Below, piece after piece: positions 42,326 through 50,595 of a stretch of DNA of 64,000 bases. Location of the stretch: assembly GCF_020616555.1 (NCBI RefSeq), contig NZ_CP085173.1, positions 1 to 64,000 of the forward strand. Direction: 5' to 3'. Origin of the DNA: Streptomyces longhuiensis (GTDB lineage Bacteria > Actinomycetota > Actinomycetes > Streptomycetales > Streptomycetaceae). How positions within the stretch are numbered: the stretch's first letter is position 1; each line of letters begins with the position of its first letter. The notes beneath the pieces are model-generated. The model ran no database searches. It had not been told where the DNA came from and was given only the letters and a program-made list of their open reading frames with translations. The position numbers were made by a program, and so were the translations under genes.

Positions 42326-43711
42326 ATGAGCCGCAAGACAAGGCAGCGGGGTGCCTGGACCAATTGGGCCGGCGACGAGACGTGTACGCCCCGTCAAATA
42401 CTGCAGCCACGATCGGTTGACGAGGTCGCTGATGCAACAAAGCGTGCGGCCGCGATGGGCCGGACCGTCCGCGTCGTAGGGGCCGGCCACTCGTTCAACG
42501 ACCAGGTCTGTACCGACGGCCTCCTTCTGAACCTGGACCGGATCAGCGGCCTGCAGCATGTCGACGCGAAGGCAGGGCTGGTCACCGTCGGCGCAGGTAC
42601 CCGCCTCGCCGATCTGAACCTCCAGCTCGCCCAGCACGGACTCGCCCTGCCCAACCTCGGTGACATAGACCGGCAGAGCATCGCGGGCGCCATGTCCACC
42701 GGCACCCACGGAACGGGCCGAAAGCTAGGAAACCTCGCTACCCAAATCGAGTCCCTCGACCTCGTACTGGCCGACGGCACCACACTGACCTGCACAGACA
42801 ATGAGCCTGAAGTCTTGCAGGCAGCCCGCGTGAGCCTCGGAGCGCTCGGCGTGATCACAAGCTACACCCTGCGCGTCGTGCCGGCCTTCGCGCTGCGGGC
42901 CGAAGCCAGATCCATGCCGCTCGCGGAGACGCTCGGGTCTCTGGACGAACTCGTCGACGGAAACGATCACTTCGAGTTCTTCCTGTTCCCCCACAGCGAT
43001 GCCGCCTTGGTGAAGTTGAACAACCGCACCGACGACGCCGTCCGACCACCACGTGACCTGGTACAGGGCATCGCCGAATTCGTCGAGAACGGTGTGTTCG
43101 ACACGGCGTGCCGGGCGGGGCGCCGCTTCCCGTCCCAGATCCCGCGCCTGAATCGGGCCATCACCCGGCTCATGACACCGTCCGAGTACGTCGATCAGAG
43201 CTACCGAATCTTCGCCAGCAGACGCTCGGTGCGGTTCACCGAAATGGAGTGGGCAGTACCGCGCGCCGCGTGCTCTGAGGTTCTCCGGGAGATCCTGCGG
43301 ACGATCGACCGTGATCGCCTTGACGTTGGCTTCCCGATCGAGGTGCGGTTCGTGGCTCCCGACGAGCTGTCCCACCTGAGTCCGGCCTACGGTCGAGAGA
43401 CCGCCTACCTGGCTGTCCACATGTATCAGGGCATGCCCTGGAAGCCGTACTTCCGGGCCGTTCAGGACGTAGCACGGGCTTACGGAGGCCGGCCGCACTG
43501 GGGGAAGCGGCACCTGATGGAGGCGGACGCGCTGGCAGCCCGCTACCCCGCCTGGCAGCGATTCCAGGCGGTCCGGTCGCGACTCGATCCGCAAGGAACC
43601 TTCACCAACAGCCACCTGCGCCGAGTGCTCGGACCCGTGGAGGGCACCGGTACCTCGGCATCGGCCGGCGGTCACGTCCAGGCCGACGACGACGCCCAGA
43701 GGGGATGGTAG
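42326..43711 (+). CDS. D-arabinono-1,4-lactone oxidase-like FAD oxidoreductase
   Basis: A 461-residue VAO/ALO-family flavoenzyme. The N-terminal FAD domain (about 20-190) has RVVGAGHSFNDQ, which carries the FAD-linking His position, and MSTGTHGTGRKLGNLATQI. The C-terminal ALO domain ends with GGRPHWGKRHLMEADALA and SRLDPQGTFTNSHLRRVLG. Relatives oxidise aldonolactones or alditols with O2, giving H2O2. Its presence between an amino acid permease and a PLP aldolase is unusual; it may act on a polyol- or hydroxy-group-bearing substrate or product. The start ATG 42326 follows the permease stop by three bases. Confidence 0.82.
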   Translation: MSRKTRQRGAWTNWAGDETCTPRQILQPRSVDEVADATKRAAAMGRTVRVVGAGHSFNDQVCTDGLLLNLDRISGLQHVDAKAGLVTVGAGTRLADLNLQLAQHGLALPNLGDIDRQSIAGAMSTGTHGTGRKLGNLATQIESLDLVLADGTTLTCTDNEPEVLQAARVSLGALGVITSYTLRVVPAFALRAEARSMPLAETLGSLDELVDGNDHFEFFLFPHSDAALVKLNNRTDDAVRPPRDLVQGIAEFVENGVFDTACRAGRRFPSQIPRLNRAITRLMTPSEYVDQSYRIFASRRSVRFTEMEWAVPRAACSEVLREILRTIDRDRLDVGFPIEVRFVAPDELSHLSPAYGRETAYLAVHMYQGMPWKPYFRAVQDVARAYGGRPHWGKRHLMEADALAARYPAWQRFQAVRSRLDPQGTFTNSHLRRVLGPVEGTGTSASAGGHVQADDDAQRGW

Positions 43712-43715
43712 GAAC

Positions 43716-44714
43716 GTGCTGATCAACGAACTGCAGACCCCCGCACTTCTGGTCGAGCAGGCAGCCCTTCGACACAACCTCGACACGATGAGTGCCGCGC
43801 TGCCCGGCGCGCGGCTCCGGCCGCACGTCAAGGCGCACAAGTGCACGAGTCTGGCCCGACTCCAGTACGCCAACGGGCACCGGGGCTTCACGTGCGCGAC
43901 GATCCGCGAGGTTGAAGCCATGGCAGCGGCCGGCCTCGGCGAGGACCTCCTGCTCGCGAACGAGGTACTCGACACCCGCCGCCTGGGGCGGCTGGTTGAG
44001 GACGGGCATCGCGTGACGGTCGCCGTGGACTCGGCCGAGACGATCGAGGCGGCCATTGCCGGCGGGGTGCGTGAGGTTCTCATCGACGTCAACGTCGGAT
44101 TGCCGCGATGCGGCTGCCCGTCTGACTCAGCCGGCGCGCTCGCTGACCTTGCCCGACGAGCCGGGCTGATCGTGCGTGGAGTCATGGGGTACGAGGGCCA
44201 CCTCATGCTCGTGCAGCCGGAGGCGGAACGCCGGGAACAAACCGAGCAGGCCATGCAGCAGTTGCTCGCTGCGAGCGCCGAGGTCGGGGGTGACTTGATC
44301 AGCGCGGGGGGAACCGGCACCTGCACCGTTAACACCTGGGCCAACGAAATCCAGGCCGGTTCCTACGCCCTCATGGATACCGCCTACCAAGAGCTCGGAC
44401 AGCCCTTCCAGCAGGCTCTCTTCGTCCTTGGCCGGGTCATCTCGGTGTCGTCCGGTTGGGCCGTCGTCGATGTCGGGCTGAAATCGCTCAGCCTTGATCA
44501 CGGGCTTCCGCACATCGACGGAGCAGAAGTCTGGTTCTGCTCCGATGAGCACACCACGTTTCGCACCGGAAGTGGCGCCCGGCCCAGTGTGGGGGACCTC
44601 GTCCGCGTACGACCCGCGCATGTCGATCCCACTGTGGCGCTCCACGACACCCTCTACCTGGTCGACGGCTCGCAGGTAGTCGAGCCATGGCCGGTCGACA
44701 TGCGGGGCTGGTGA
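43716..44714 (+). CDS. D-threonine aldolase-like PLP enzyme
   Basis: A 332-residue fold-type III PLP enzyme (alanine-racemase-like barrel plus C-terminal beta domain). The Schiff-base Lys lies in LRPHVKAHKC (about 36-45). The C-terminal metal site reads PAHVDPTVALHD. The H-x-D pair is as in Mn-dependent D-threonine aldolases, whereas D-serine dehydratases have H-x-C. Such enzymes split D-beta-hydroxy-alpha-amino acids into glycine and an aldehyde. The ALDH four genes upstream in the same operon could oxidise that aldehyde. GTG 43716 lies four bases after the previous stop. Confidence 0.8.
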   Translation: MLINELQTPALLVEQAALRHNLDTMSAALPGARLRPHVKAHKCTSLARLQYANGHRGFTCATIREVEAMAAAGLGEDLLLANEVLDTRRLGRLVEDGHRVTVAVDSAETIEAAIAGGVREVLIDVNVGLPRCGCPSDSAGALADLARRAGLIVRGVMGYEGHLMLVQPEAERREQTEQAMQQLLAASAEVGGDLISAGGTGTCTVNTWANEIQAGSYALMDTAYQELGQPFQQALFVLGRVISVSSGWAVVDVGLKSLSLDHGLPHIDGAEVWFCSDEHTTFRTGSGARPSVGDLVRVRPAHVDPTVALHDTLYLVDGSQVVEPWPVDMRGW

Positions 44715-45052
44715 TCATCGCTGTGCTGGGCTCTTCCGCCGGCACGCTCTCTTGAGAGGAGGGCATCGCCTAGGTGAGGCACCGATCGGATACCTCGTGG
44801 CATTGCCGTCGGAATCCACCGCCCCGCTCCGGCCTTACTGCTGCTAGCGACCAACGCCCTTTTCGGCCTGTCCCATTGCCGACACTGCGTCAGAACCTGT
44901 CTCGGCGTGGATCACAGCGGTCGGCTGCTCCGGACGGCGCAGCCGACCGTGCCGCACCCCGCGGCACCCGAACTCCCCGCTCCACCGACCGCGAATGTGC
45001 GTCGTCCAACCCATGACCCCGAGTGATATCCCACCCACACGGAGGCAGAAAC
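44715..45052. other. Intergenic region between the catabolic operon and ceramidase gene
   Basis: No gene is seen. The region holds two adjacent hairpins (44918-44967) and, at its right end, GGAGG (45040-45044) serving the ceramidase gene. Confidence 0.6.
44918..44967 (+). terminator. Two tandem hairpins
   Basis: CGGTCGGCTGC (44918-44928) pairs with GCAGCCGACCG (44939-44949), an 11-bp perfect stem. Starting at its last bases, GTGCCGC (44949-44955) pairs with GCGGCAC (44961-44967). The pair probably terminates the upstream operon. Confidence 0.6.
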
Positions 45053-47101
45053 ATGGAAACACCAGCATTCACGCGCAGACGAGGACTTCAGTTGATGGCC
45101 GCGGCCGCGGGCAGCCTTGTACTTGGCACCGGCCCGGCTGCCGCAGCGGCGGCGGACGCGTCCGCCCCGTCCCCGTATCTGGTCGGCCGCGGGATCGCCG
45201 ACATCACCGGCGCGGCCGCCGAGAGCGGCATGATGGGCTACTCCGTGATCGGCCAGCAGACCAGCGGCATCCACCAGCGGCTGCGGGCGCGGGCCTTCGT
45301 CATCGTGGACCCCGTGAGCGGCAACCGCATCGCCTGGTGCAACACCGACCAAGGCCTCCTCCCGTTCGCCGTCTTCCATGCAGTGCTGGCTCGGCTAGCC
45401 GCCGCGTACGGCACCACCTACACCGAGCAGAACGTCTCCCTCAGCGCGACCCACACCCACTCGGGACCTGGCGGGTGCGCACACGACCTCGCCTACAACC
45501 TGTCGATCGGCGGCTTCCAGGAGCAGAACTTCGACGCCGTGGTCGCCGGCATCGTCGAGGCGATCGGCGCCGCCCACGCCGACCTCAAACCCGGCAGCAT
45601 CACCCTTGGCCGCGGCGAGCTCACCGACGCAAGCGTCAACCGCTCCCGCCCCGCCTTCGAGCTCAACCCCCAGGCGGACAAGGACGTCTACCCCCTCGGC
45701 ATCGACCCCACGATGACCGTGCTGCGCTTCCGCCAAGGCCACACCGATGTCGGTGCGATCAGCTGGTTCCCCACCCACGGCACCTCCATGACCAACACCA
45801 ACACGCTGATCAGCGGCGACAACAAGGGCTACGCCGCCTACGCGTGGGAGCACGACGCCGCCGGGGTGCGCTACCTCGACGGCGCGCCCAGTTTCGTGGC
45901 TGCCTTCCCGCAGACCAACTCCGGCGACATGTCACCCAACCTCAATCTCAAACCCGGATCCGGCCCTACCGGGGACGAGTTCGAGAACACCCGGATCATC
46001 GGCATGCGCCAGTGCACCACCGCGCAGCAGATCCACGCCAGTGCCGCCACCCCGATCCGTGGCGGCATCGACTCCCGGCTGCGCTATGTCGACATGTCTC
46101 AGGTCCAGGTCGACGGCCGCTACACCCCCGACGGCCAGACCCATCACACCAGTTCGGGCGTCATCGGTCTCTCCACGCTGGCCGGCAGCCTCGAGGATGG
46201 ACCGGGCATCCCCGGCATCATCGAGGGCACGCCGTCCCCGCTCGCGCCGCTGATCGACCACCTCAACTCCGACGTCCCGCAATGGCTCGCCGACGAGCAG
46301 TCGCCCAAGACCTGTGTCGTCCCCGGCGGACTGCTCCAGGCGACCCCCAACGTCCTCCCCCTGCAACTTCTCAAGATCGGCCAGCTCTACCTGATCGGCG
46401 GCCCCGCCGAATACACCATCGTCTCCGGACTCCGCATCCGCCGGACCGTGGCCGAGGAGCTCGGCGTCCCGCTGGAGAACGTGCTAATGCAGGGCTACAC
46501 CAACGGGTACAGCCAGTACGTCACCACGCCCGAGGAGTACGAGGGCCAGCAGTACGAGGGCGCCTCCACGCTCTTCGGCAAATACACCACGCCCGCCTAC
46601 CAGCAGGAGTTCGCCAAGCTGTCCTCCGCGCTGCGCAACGGCGCCAGCCTCCCGCTCGGCGAACTGCCGCCCGACCCCGCCATCGGCACGCTGAACGTCC
46701 AGACCGGCGTCGTCCTGGACAGCCCCGGCGCGCTGCGCTCTTACGGCCAGGTGCTCACCGACACGGCCGGCAGCTACCGGACGGGCCAGCAGGTGACCGC
46801 GGTCTTCGTCACTGGGCACCCCAAGAACAACCTGCACCGCGGTGGCACCTTCCTGGAGATCCAGCGGTCGCAGGGCGGCAGCTGGGCGCGGTATCTCGAC
46901 GACGGCGACTGGCAGACGAAGTTCCACTGGCAGCGCACCAACGTCGTGACCGGGGAATCCGCCGCGACCATCACGTGGGACATCGTGCCCGGCACCCCGC
47001 CGGGCACGTACCGGATCGTCCACCATGGCGATGCCAAGAACGGCCTGACAGGGGCGATCAGCGCGTTCACCGGCATCTCACGCCCCTTCTCCGTCTCCTG
47101 A
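45053..47101 (+). CDS. Secreted neutral/alkaline ceramidase
   Basis: A 682-residue exported amidase that cleaves N-acyl bonds of ceramides into sphingoid base and fatty acid. The N-terminus has a twin-arginine-type signal (FTRRRGLQLMAAAAGSLVLG). Family motifs: GRGIADITGAAAESGMMGY at the mature start, SATHTHSGPGG (zinc ligand His), and NSGDMSPN, which contains the catalytic Ser. A long catalytic domain is followed by a C-terminal beta sandwich (about 540-682). Length matches bacterial neutral ceramidases. ATG 45053 is set by GGAGG at 45040-45044. As Streptomyces lacks its own sphingolipids, the substrate is probably from other organisms. Confidence 0.88.
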   Translation: METPAFTRRRGLQLMAAAAGSLVLGTGPAAAAAADASAPSPYLVGRGIADITGAAAESGMMGYSVIGQQTSGIHQRLRARAFVIVDPVSGNRIAWCNTDQGLLPFAVFHAVLARLAAAYGTTYTEQNVSLSATHTHSGPGGCAHDLAYNLSIGGFQEQNFDAVVAGIVEAIGAAHADLKPGSITLGRGELTDASVNRSRPAFELNPQADKDVYPLGIDPTMTVLRFRQGHTDVGAISWFPTHGTSMTNTNTLISGDNKGYAAYAWEHDAAGVRYLDGAPSFVAAFPQTNSGDMSPNLNLKPGSGPTGDEFENTRIIGMRQCTTAQQIHASAATPIRGGIDSRLRYVDMSQVQVDGRYTPDGQTHHTSSGVIGLSTLAGSLEDGPGIPGIIEGTPSPLAPLIDHLNSDVPQWLADEQSPKTCVVPGGLLQATPNVLPLQLLKIGQLYLIGGPAEYTIVSGLRIRRTVAEELGVPLENVLMQGYTNGYSQYVTTPEEYEGQQYEGASTLFGKYTTPAYQQEFAKLSSALRNGASLPLGELPPDPAIGTLNVQTGVVLDSPGALRSYGQVLTDTAGSYRTGQQVTAVFVTGHPKNNLHRGGTFLEIQRSQGGSWARYLDDGDWQTKFHWQRTNVVTGESAATITWDIVPGTPPGTYRIVHHGDAKNGLTGAISAFTGISRPFSVS

Positions 47102-47821
47102 CAACCTCGCCCATCTTGCTGGCCTAGACGCCGAACTCCTGCCACGCCCCACGCAGTTGCTTGCAGGGGGTAGCGCGCGGATCACGGGTGGCGTCGTGGT
47201 GAGCATCGCGGGTTGGGCCGATGCACTGGCCGCGTCTCGGGGCGGCGGAGACGACTCCAGGGCCGGGGCGTGGGCCGGCCCTCCAGACCGCTACGCCGCG
47301 CTGGAGGTGGCGAGTTACCTCAACGTCGGCAGGCCCTGGGGCAACTCGCTCACCTGCTCTGGGCGGTACGTGACGGCGGGCAGCACGCCGGTCGCCGGAT
47401 CAACGCGTGTGCTTCTCGAGTCGCTCCTACAACTGGACTCGCTCTAGCAGGAGTTCTTCCGTCGCATCCCACGCCGTCGGCTACCGCACGGGCGCCGTTA
47501 TACGCAATTGGCGGCTGATTCGAAAGGGTGATGCACGCCTGGCAGACGGCGGCGAGGAGCGCTTCGACCTGGCGATCGGCCCGGATGGCCGCCATTCGAT
47601 CGTCCACGCCGCGATGCATCCCGACGCGCTCGCCCCTACAGCGGCTACCTGACCTGACCTGGCAGACGGTCACCGACCGCCTGCCAGGCTCCGCCCGAAG
47701 CCTTCCCGAGCCCGGACGCAGCCGCTGTGGCCTCTCCCCCAGAGGCAGATACGCCAGGCACTACGGCCATTCGGGTGCCTTCCGTCTGCGCAGATGCCCG
47801 GCGCCCCGGACTGTTGAGGCT
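47102..47821. other. Intergenic stretch with an FAD-monooxygenase scrap
   Basis: No intact gene is supported in 720 bases. Part of it (47540-47630) is a remnant, listed separately. The right end contains the promoter region of the membrane protein gene. Confidence 0.5.
47530..47630 (+). pseudogene. Remnant of an FAD-dependent monooxygenase
   Basis: The frame reads ARLADGGEERFDLAIGPDGR then HSIVHAAM. This is the central motif (D-G-x-E-R-F-D-L-x-x-G-A-D-G-x-H-S) of p-hydroxybenzoate-hydroxylase-type flavoproteins, near their second FAD motif. Nothing before or after it in frame matches the rest of such a protein. Confidence 0.5.
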
Positions 47822-48871
47822 ATGAGACAGAGCATCATGTCCGAGGTGAAGGACGCCGTCACTCCACGGGCCACGCTGCTGGTGATCGGAGTGATCGCAT
47901 TGCAGTTGCTGTTCATCGCCTCCTATGTGGGAGCACTGCACGAGCCCAGGCTCAAGGACGTGCCTTTCGGAGTCGTCGCACCACAGGCGTTGACTGAGCA
48001 GACGGTGACCCGACTTGAGAAGCTGCCTGGCTCGCCGCTGGATCCGCGTGCGTTGCCCGACGAAGGGGCGGCGCGGGAACAGATCATGAACCGGGACATC
48101 GACGGCGCGCTCGTGGCGCACCCCGCCGGCACTACCGACACGCTGCTGGTCGCCTCCGGCGGCGGCAGGGCCCTGTCCATCGCGCTGGGCACGCTCACCG
48201 CCACCCTGGATAAGGCCCAGGGGCGTACCGTCCGGACGGTCGACGTGGCTCCGGTCTCCCCCCACGACTTCAACGGCCTGTCTTCCTTCTACCTGGTCAT
48301 CGGCTGGTGTGTCGGCGCCTATCTGTGCGCGTCGATCCTGGCGATCAGTGCCGGTGCCCGCCCGGCCAACCTGGCCCGCGCGGCAACACGCCTGGGCACG
48401 ATGGCACTGGTCTCGATCGTTGGCGGACTCGGTGGCGCGATCATCGTTGGACCGATCCTGGGCGCCCTGCCGGGCGGCGTGATGGCCCTATGGGGGCTTG
48501 GCGCGCTGCTCATCTTCGCGGTCGGCGCCGCCACACTGGCCCTCCAGGGCCTCTTCGGCATCATCGGCATCGGCCTGGCGATCCTGCTCATCGTGATTTT
48601 GGGCAACCCGAGCGCGGGCGGTGCCTTCCCCGCACCAATGCTGCCGCCGTTCTGGCAGGCGATCGGCCCCGCTTTGCCACCAGGCGCGGGCACCTGGGCG
48701 GCCCGCTCGATCTCCTACTTCGACGGCAACGGCATGACGTCCTCCCTGCTGGTGCTGTCGGCCTGGGCAGTCGCGGGCATCCTCATCACCCTGCTCGCTG
48801 CGGCACTCCGGCAGCGCCGTGCCGCGGAGCCCGGCCCTGTCGGGACGGAAGCACGCGGCGCCGCAGACTGA
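47822..48871 (+). CDS. YhgE/DUF3533-like ABC-2-type membrane protein
   Basis: A 349-residue membrane protein. One helix at about 20-40 (LLVIGVIALQLLFIASYVGAL) precedes an extracytoplasmic domain (about 45-150, PFGVVAPQALTEQTVTRLEK). A C-terminal block of five helices follows (about 155-335). This is the arrangement of YhgE/Pip and ABC-2 permease-like proteins, often involved in export or envelope stress. No ATPase partner lies beside it. ATG 47822 has GAGG nearby. It converges on a TetR gene, so it is not obviously regulated by it. Confidence 0.68.
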   Translation: MRQSIMSEVKDAVTPRATLLVIGVIALQLLFIASYVGALHEPRLKDVPFGVVAPQALTEQTVTRLEKLPGSPLDPRALPDEGAAREQIMNRDIDGALVAHPAGTTDTLLVASGGGRALSIALGTLTATLDKAQGRTVRTVDVAPVSPHDFNGLSSFYLVIGWCVGAYLCASILAISAGARPANLARAATRLGTMALVSIVGGLGGAIIVGPILGALPGGVMALWGLGALLIFAVGAATLALQGLFGIIGIGLAILLIVILGNPSAGGAFPAPMLPPFWQAIGPALPPGAGTWAARSISYFDGNGMTSSLLVLSAWAVAGILITLLAAALRQRRAAEPGPVGTEARGAAD

Positions 48872-48906
48872 GCGGGCTTGGGAGCGTGCGGCCTGGGGGC
48901 TGGCAA

Positions 48907-49509
48907 TCAGGCGTGGGGGATCTGCACGAACCCGAACACTTCGTCGACGAGAGTCGCGAGGGACTGGTCCGTGTCGCTGTCGGCCCATCGCATGATGGCG
49001 ACATCGAAGCAGCCCAATGCGGTGTTGAGCATCGTCTGAGCCTTCAACTCGGCGTCGGGACGATCAGGGTCGATCCGGGACGCGATCTCGGGTACGAGGG
49101 CGTCGGTCCAGGCCAGATGCTTCTCGAGGTATCGCGCGCGCAGACCTGGTGTTTGGCAGATGACGCGGGTCGCCCGCTTCCAGCGCCCGGAGTCGATGTC
49201 CATCTGATGAGCGGCCGTCTGGAAGGTGGCGCGCAGCGCGTCCCACGCCGGGCTCCCGCCGAGATGCCTCAGCAATTCGTCCCGGACTTCCTCGGCGGTG
49301 GGGATGCGGTCGCCGAAGACGACGTCTTCCTTGTTGCTGAAGTAGCGGAAGAAGCTGCGCTGGGAGATGCCCGCCGCCGCCACGATGTCGGCGACGGTGA
49401 CCTGATCGAAGCCGGTGGTGTCGAAGAGCTCGAGCGCCGTGTCGGCCAGAGCTTCGGTGACGGCCTGGCGGGTTTTCATGCGCAGGCCGGGTGTGGTGGT
49501 CTCCCTCAT
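48907..49509 (-). CDS. TetR-family transcriptional regulator
   Basis: A 200-residue TetR protein. The HTH (about 12-60) is VTEALADTALELFDTTGFDQ, then IVAAAGISQRSFFRYFSNKED. The C-terminal domain (MftR-like TetR_C) has GRWKRATRVICQTPGLRARY and RWADSDTDQSLATLVDEVF. It is divergent from a DJ-1/PfpI gene. A TAGCCT element lies six bases before ATG 49509 and no ribosome binding site is present, suggesting a leaderless transcript. Confidence 0.87.
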   Translation of the reverse strand: MRETTTPGLRMKTRQAVTEALADTALELFDTTGFDQVTVADIVAAAGISQRSFFRYFSNKEDVVFGDRIPTAEEVRDELLRHLGGSPAWDALRATFQTAAHQMDIDSGRWKRATRVICQTPGLRARYLEKHLAWTDALVPEIASRIDPDRPDAELKAQTMLNTALGCFDVAIMRWADSDTDQSLATLVDEVFGFVQIPHA

Positions 49510-49534
49510 ACGTGAAGGCTACCAGTGCCACAGT

Positions 49535-49568
49535 TGACACTCTATGCCAGGAGTGGCGTATCGTGTCA
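49535..49568. promoter_or_regulatory. Inverted repeat between TetR and DJ-1 genes
   Basis: TGACAC (49535-49540) and GTGTCA (49563-49568) are inverted copies 22 bp apart. TTGACA at 49534 also resembles a rightward -35 hexamer. It is a candidate TetR operator and promoter. Confidence 0.35.
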
Positions 49569-49715
49569 TGAGCGTGAGGTGCGAGGTCCGCGGCAGCGAC
49601 CAGTCGCCCGGACCCTGCTCAGAACAGATGATGATTCGGGGCACTCACGCCAGATCACGGTTACCAAGTCCGCTGCGTCGACAGTGGAGCCGTCTCGGCA
49701 GGAGGAAGGGTCGAC

Positions 49716-50426
49716 ATGACCAAGGTGCTTTTCGTTGTGTCTGCAGCTGATCGTTGGACCTTGAGGGATGGGGAGGTGCATCCGTCGGGGTTCTGGGGTG
49801 AGGAGCTGGCAATGCCGCACAAGATCTTCACCGAGGCCGGGTGGGAGATCACGATCGCGACGCCGGGCGGGAAGGTCCCGACGCTGGACCAGCTGAGCAT
49901 GTCCCGTACCGCGGGCTGGCCGTCGAAGCTGCGTGAGGTGGCCTCGTATCTGGAGTCGATCAAGGCCGAGCTGAACAGTCCGCGGTCGCTGGACGAGATC
50001 GATCCGGACGACTTCGATGTGGTGTTCTACCCGGGCGGGCACGGTCCGATGGAGGACCTGTCGGTCGACCCGGTCTCGGGTGCGCTGATCACGCGCGTGC
50101 TTGCCTCGGGCAAGCCGCTGGCGTTGTTGTGCCATGCGCCGGCTGCGGCGTTCGCGGCGACGAACGAAGACGGGTCGTGGCCGTTCACCGGCTACCGGAT
50201 GACGGGGCTGTCCAACCTCGAGGAGAAGTTCAACAGCTTCGGCCGCAAGGCCGTCTGGCTGCTGGAGGACCGGCTGCGTGAGAGCGGCGCGGACTACGTC
50301 AAGGCCCGTCTGCCACTGCGCCCGTTCGTGGTCGTCGACCGTAACCTCTACACCGGCCAGAACCCGCCGTCCTCCGAGCGCCTCGCCGAGCGACTCGTCG
50401 CCGATGTGAACGCCGCGGCACGCTAA
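49716..50426 (+). CDS. DJ-1/PfpI-family protein (Hsp31-like)
   Basis: A 236-residue type 1 glutamine-amidotransferase-fold protein. The nucleophile elbow is LALLCHAPAAAF (Cys about 139) and the partner Glu lies in SGFWGEELAMP (about 27-32). It also has DVVFYPGGHGPMEDL. The Hsp31/glyoxalase III branch handles methylglyoxal or acts as a chaperone in stress. GGAGGAAGG at 49701-49709 fixes the start. The divergent TetR gene probably represses it. Confidence 0.87.
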   Translation: MTKVLFVVSAADRWTLRDGEVHPSGFWGEELAMPHKIFTEAGWEITIATPGGKVPTLDQLSMSRTAGWPSKLREVASYLESIKAELNSPRSLDEIDPDDFDVVFYPGGHGPMEDLSVDPVSGALITRVLASGKPLALLCHAPAAAFAATNEDGSWPFTGYRMTGLSNLEEKFNSFGRKAVWLLEDRLRESGADYVKARLPLRPFVVVDRNLYTGQNPPSSERLAERLVADVNAAAR

Positions 50427-50595
50427 CCAGCCGGCTCACTGCGCCACGTCAGGGCTGCGCCCACGCACCTCCCGAGGCACGACGCGGTCGCCTCGTCCGC
50501 TGCAGATACCCGCTCACGGCACCGGCCGCCACGCTGACGCTTGTGGACCCACGGCACGGACAACCCGCCTCACCAATCGCCTGGAAGGCACGCCC

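Noticed and set aside
40754..44344. Long open frames on the opposite strand of the permease, oxidase and aldolase genes
   Set aside because: They are shadows caused by GC-rich third positions; the rightward genes have clear family motifs throughout.
39336..47101. Complete sphingolipid degradation pathway (ceramidase plus aldolase plus aldehyde dehydrogenase)
   Set aside because: No sphingosine kinase or sphingosine-phosphate lyase is present, the aldolase is of the D-threonine type, and terminators separate the ceramidase from the operon.
44995..47127. A 710-codon frame overlapping the ceramidase gene
   Set aside because: Composition is Arg/Pro-rich with no motif; it is the shifted frame of the ceramidase gene.
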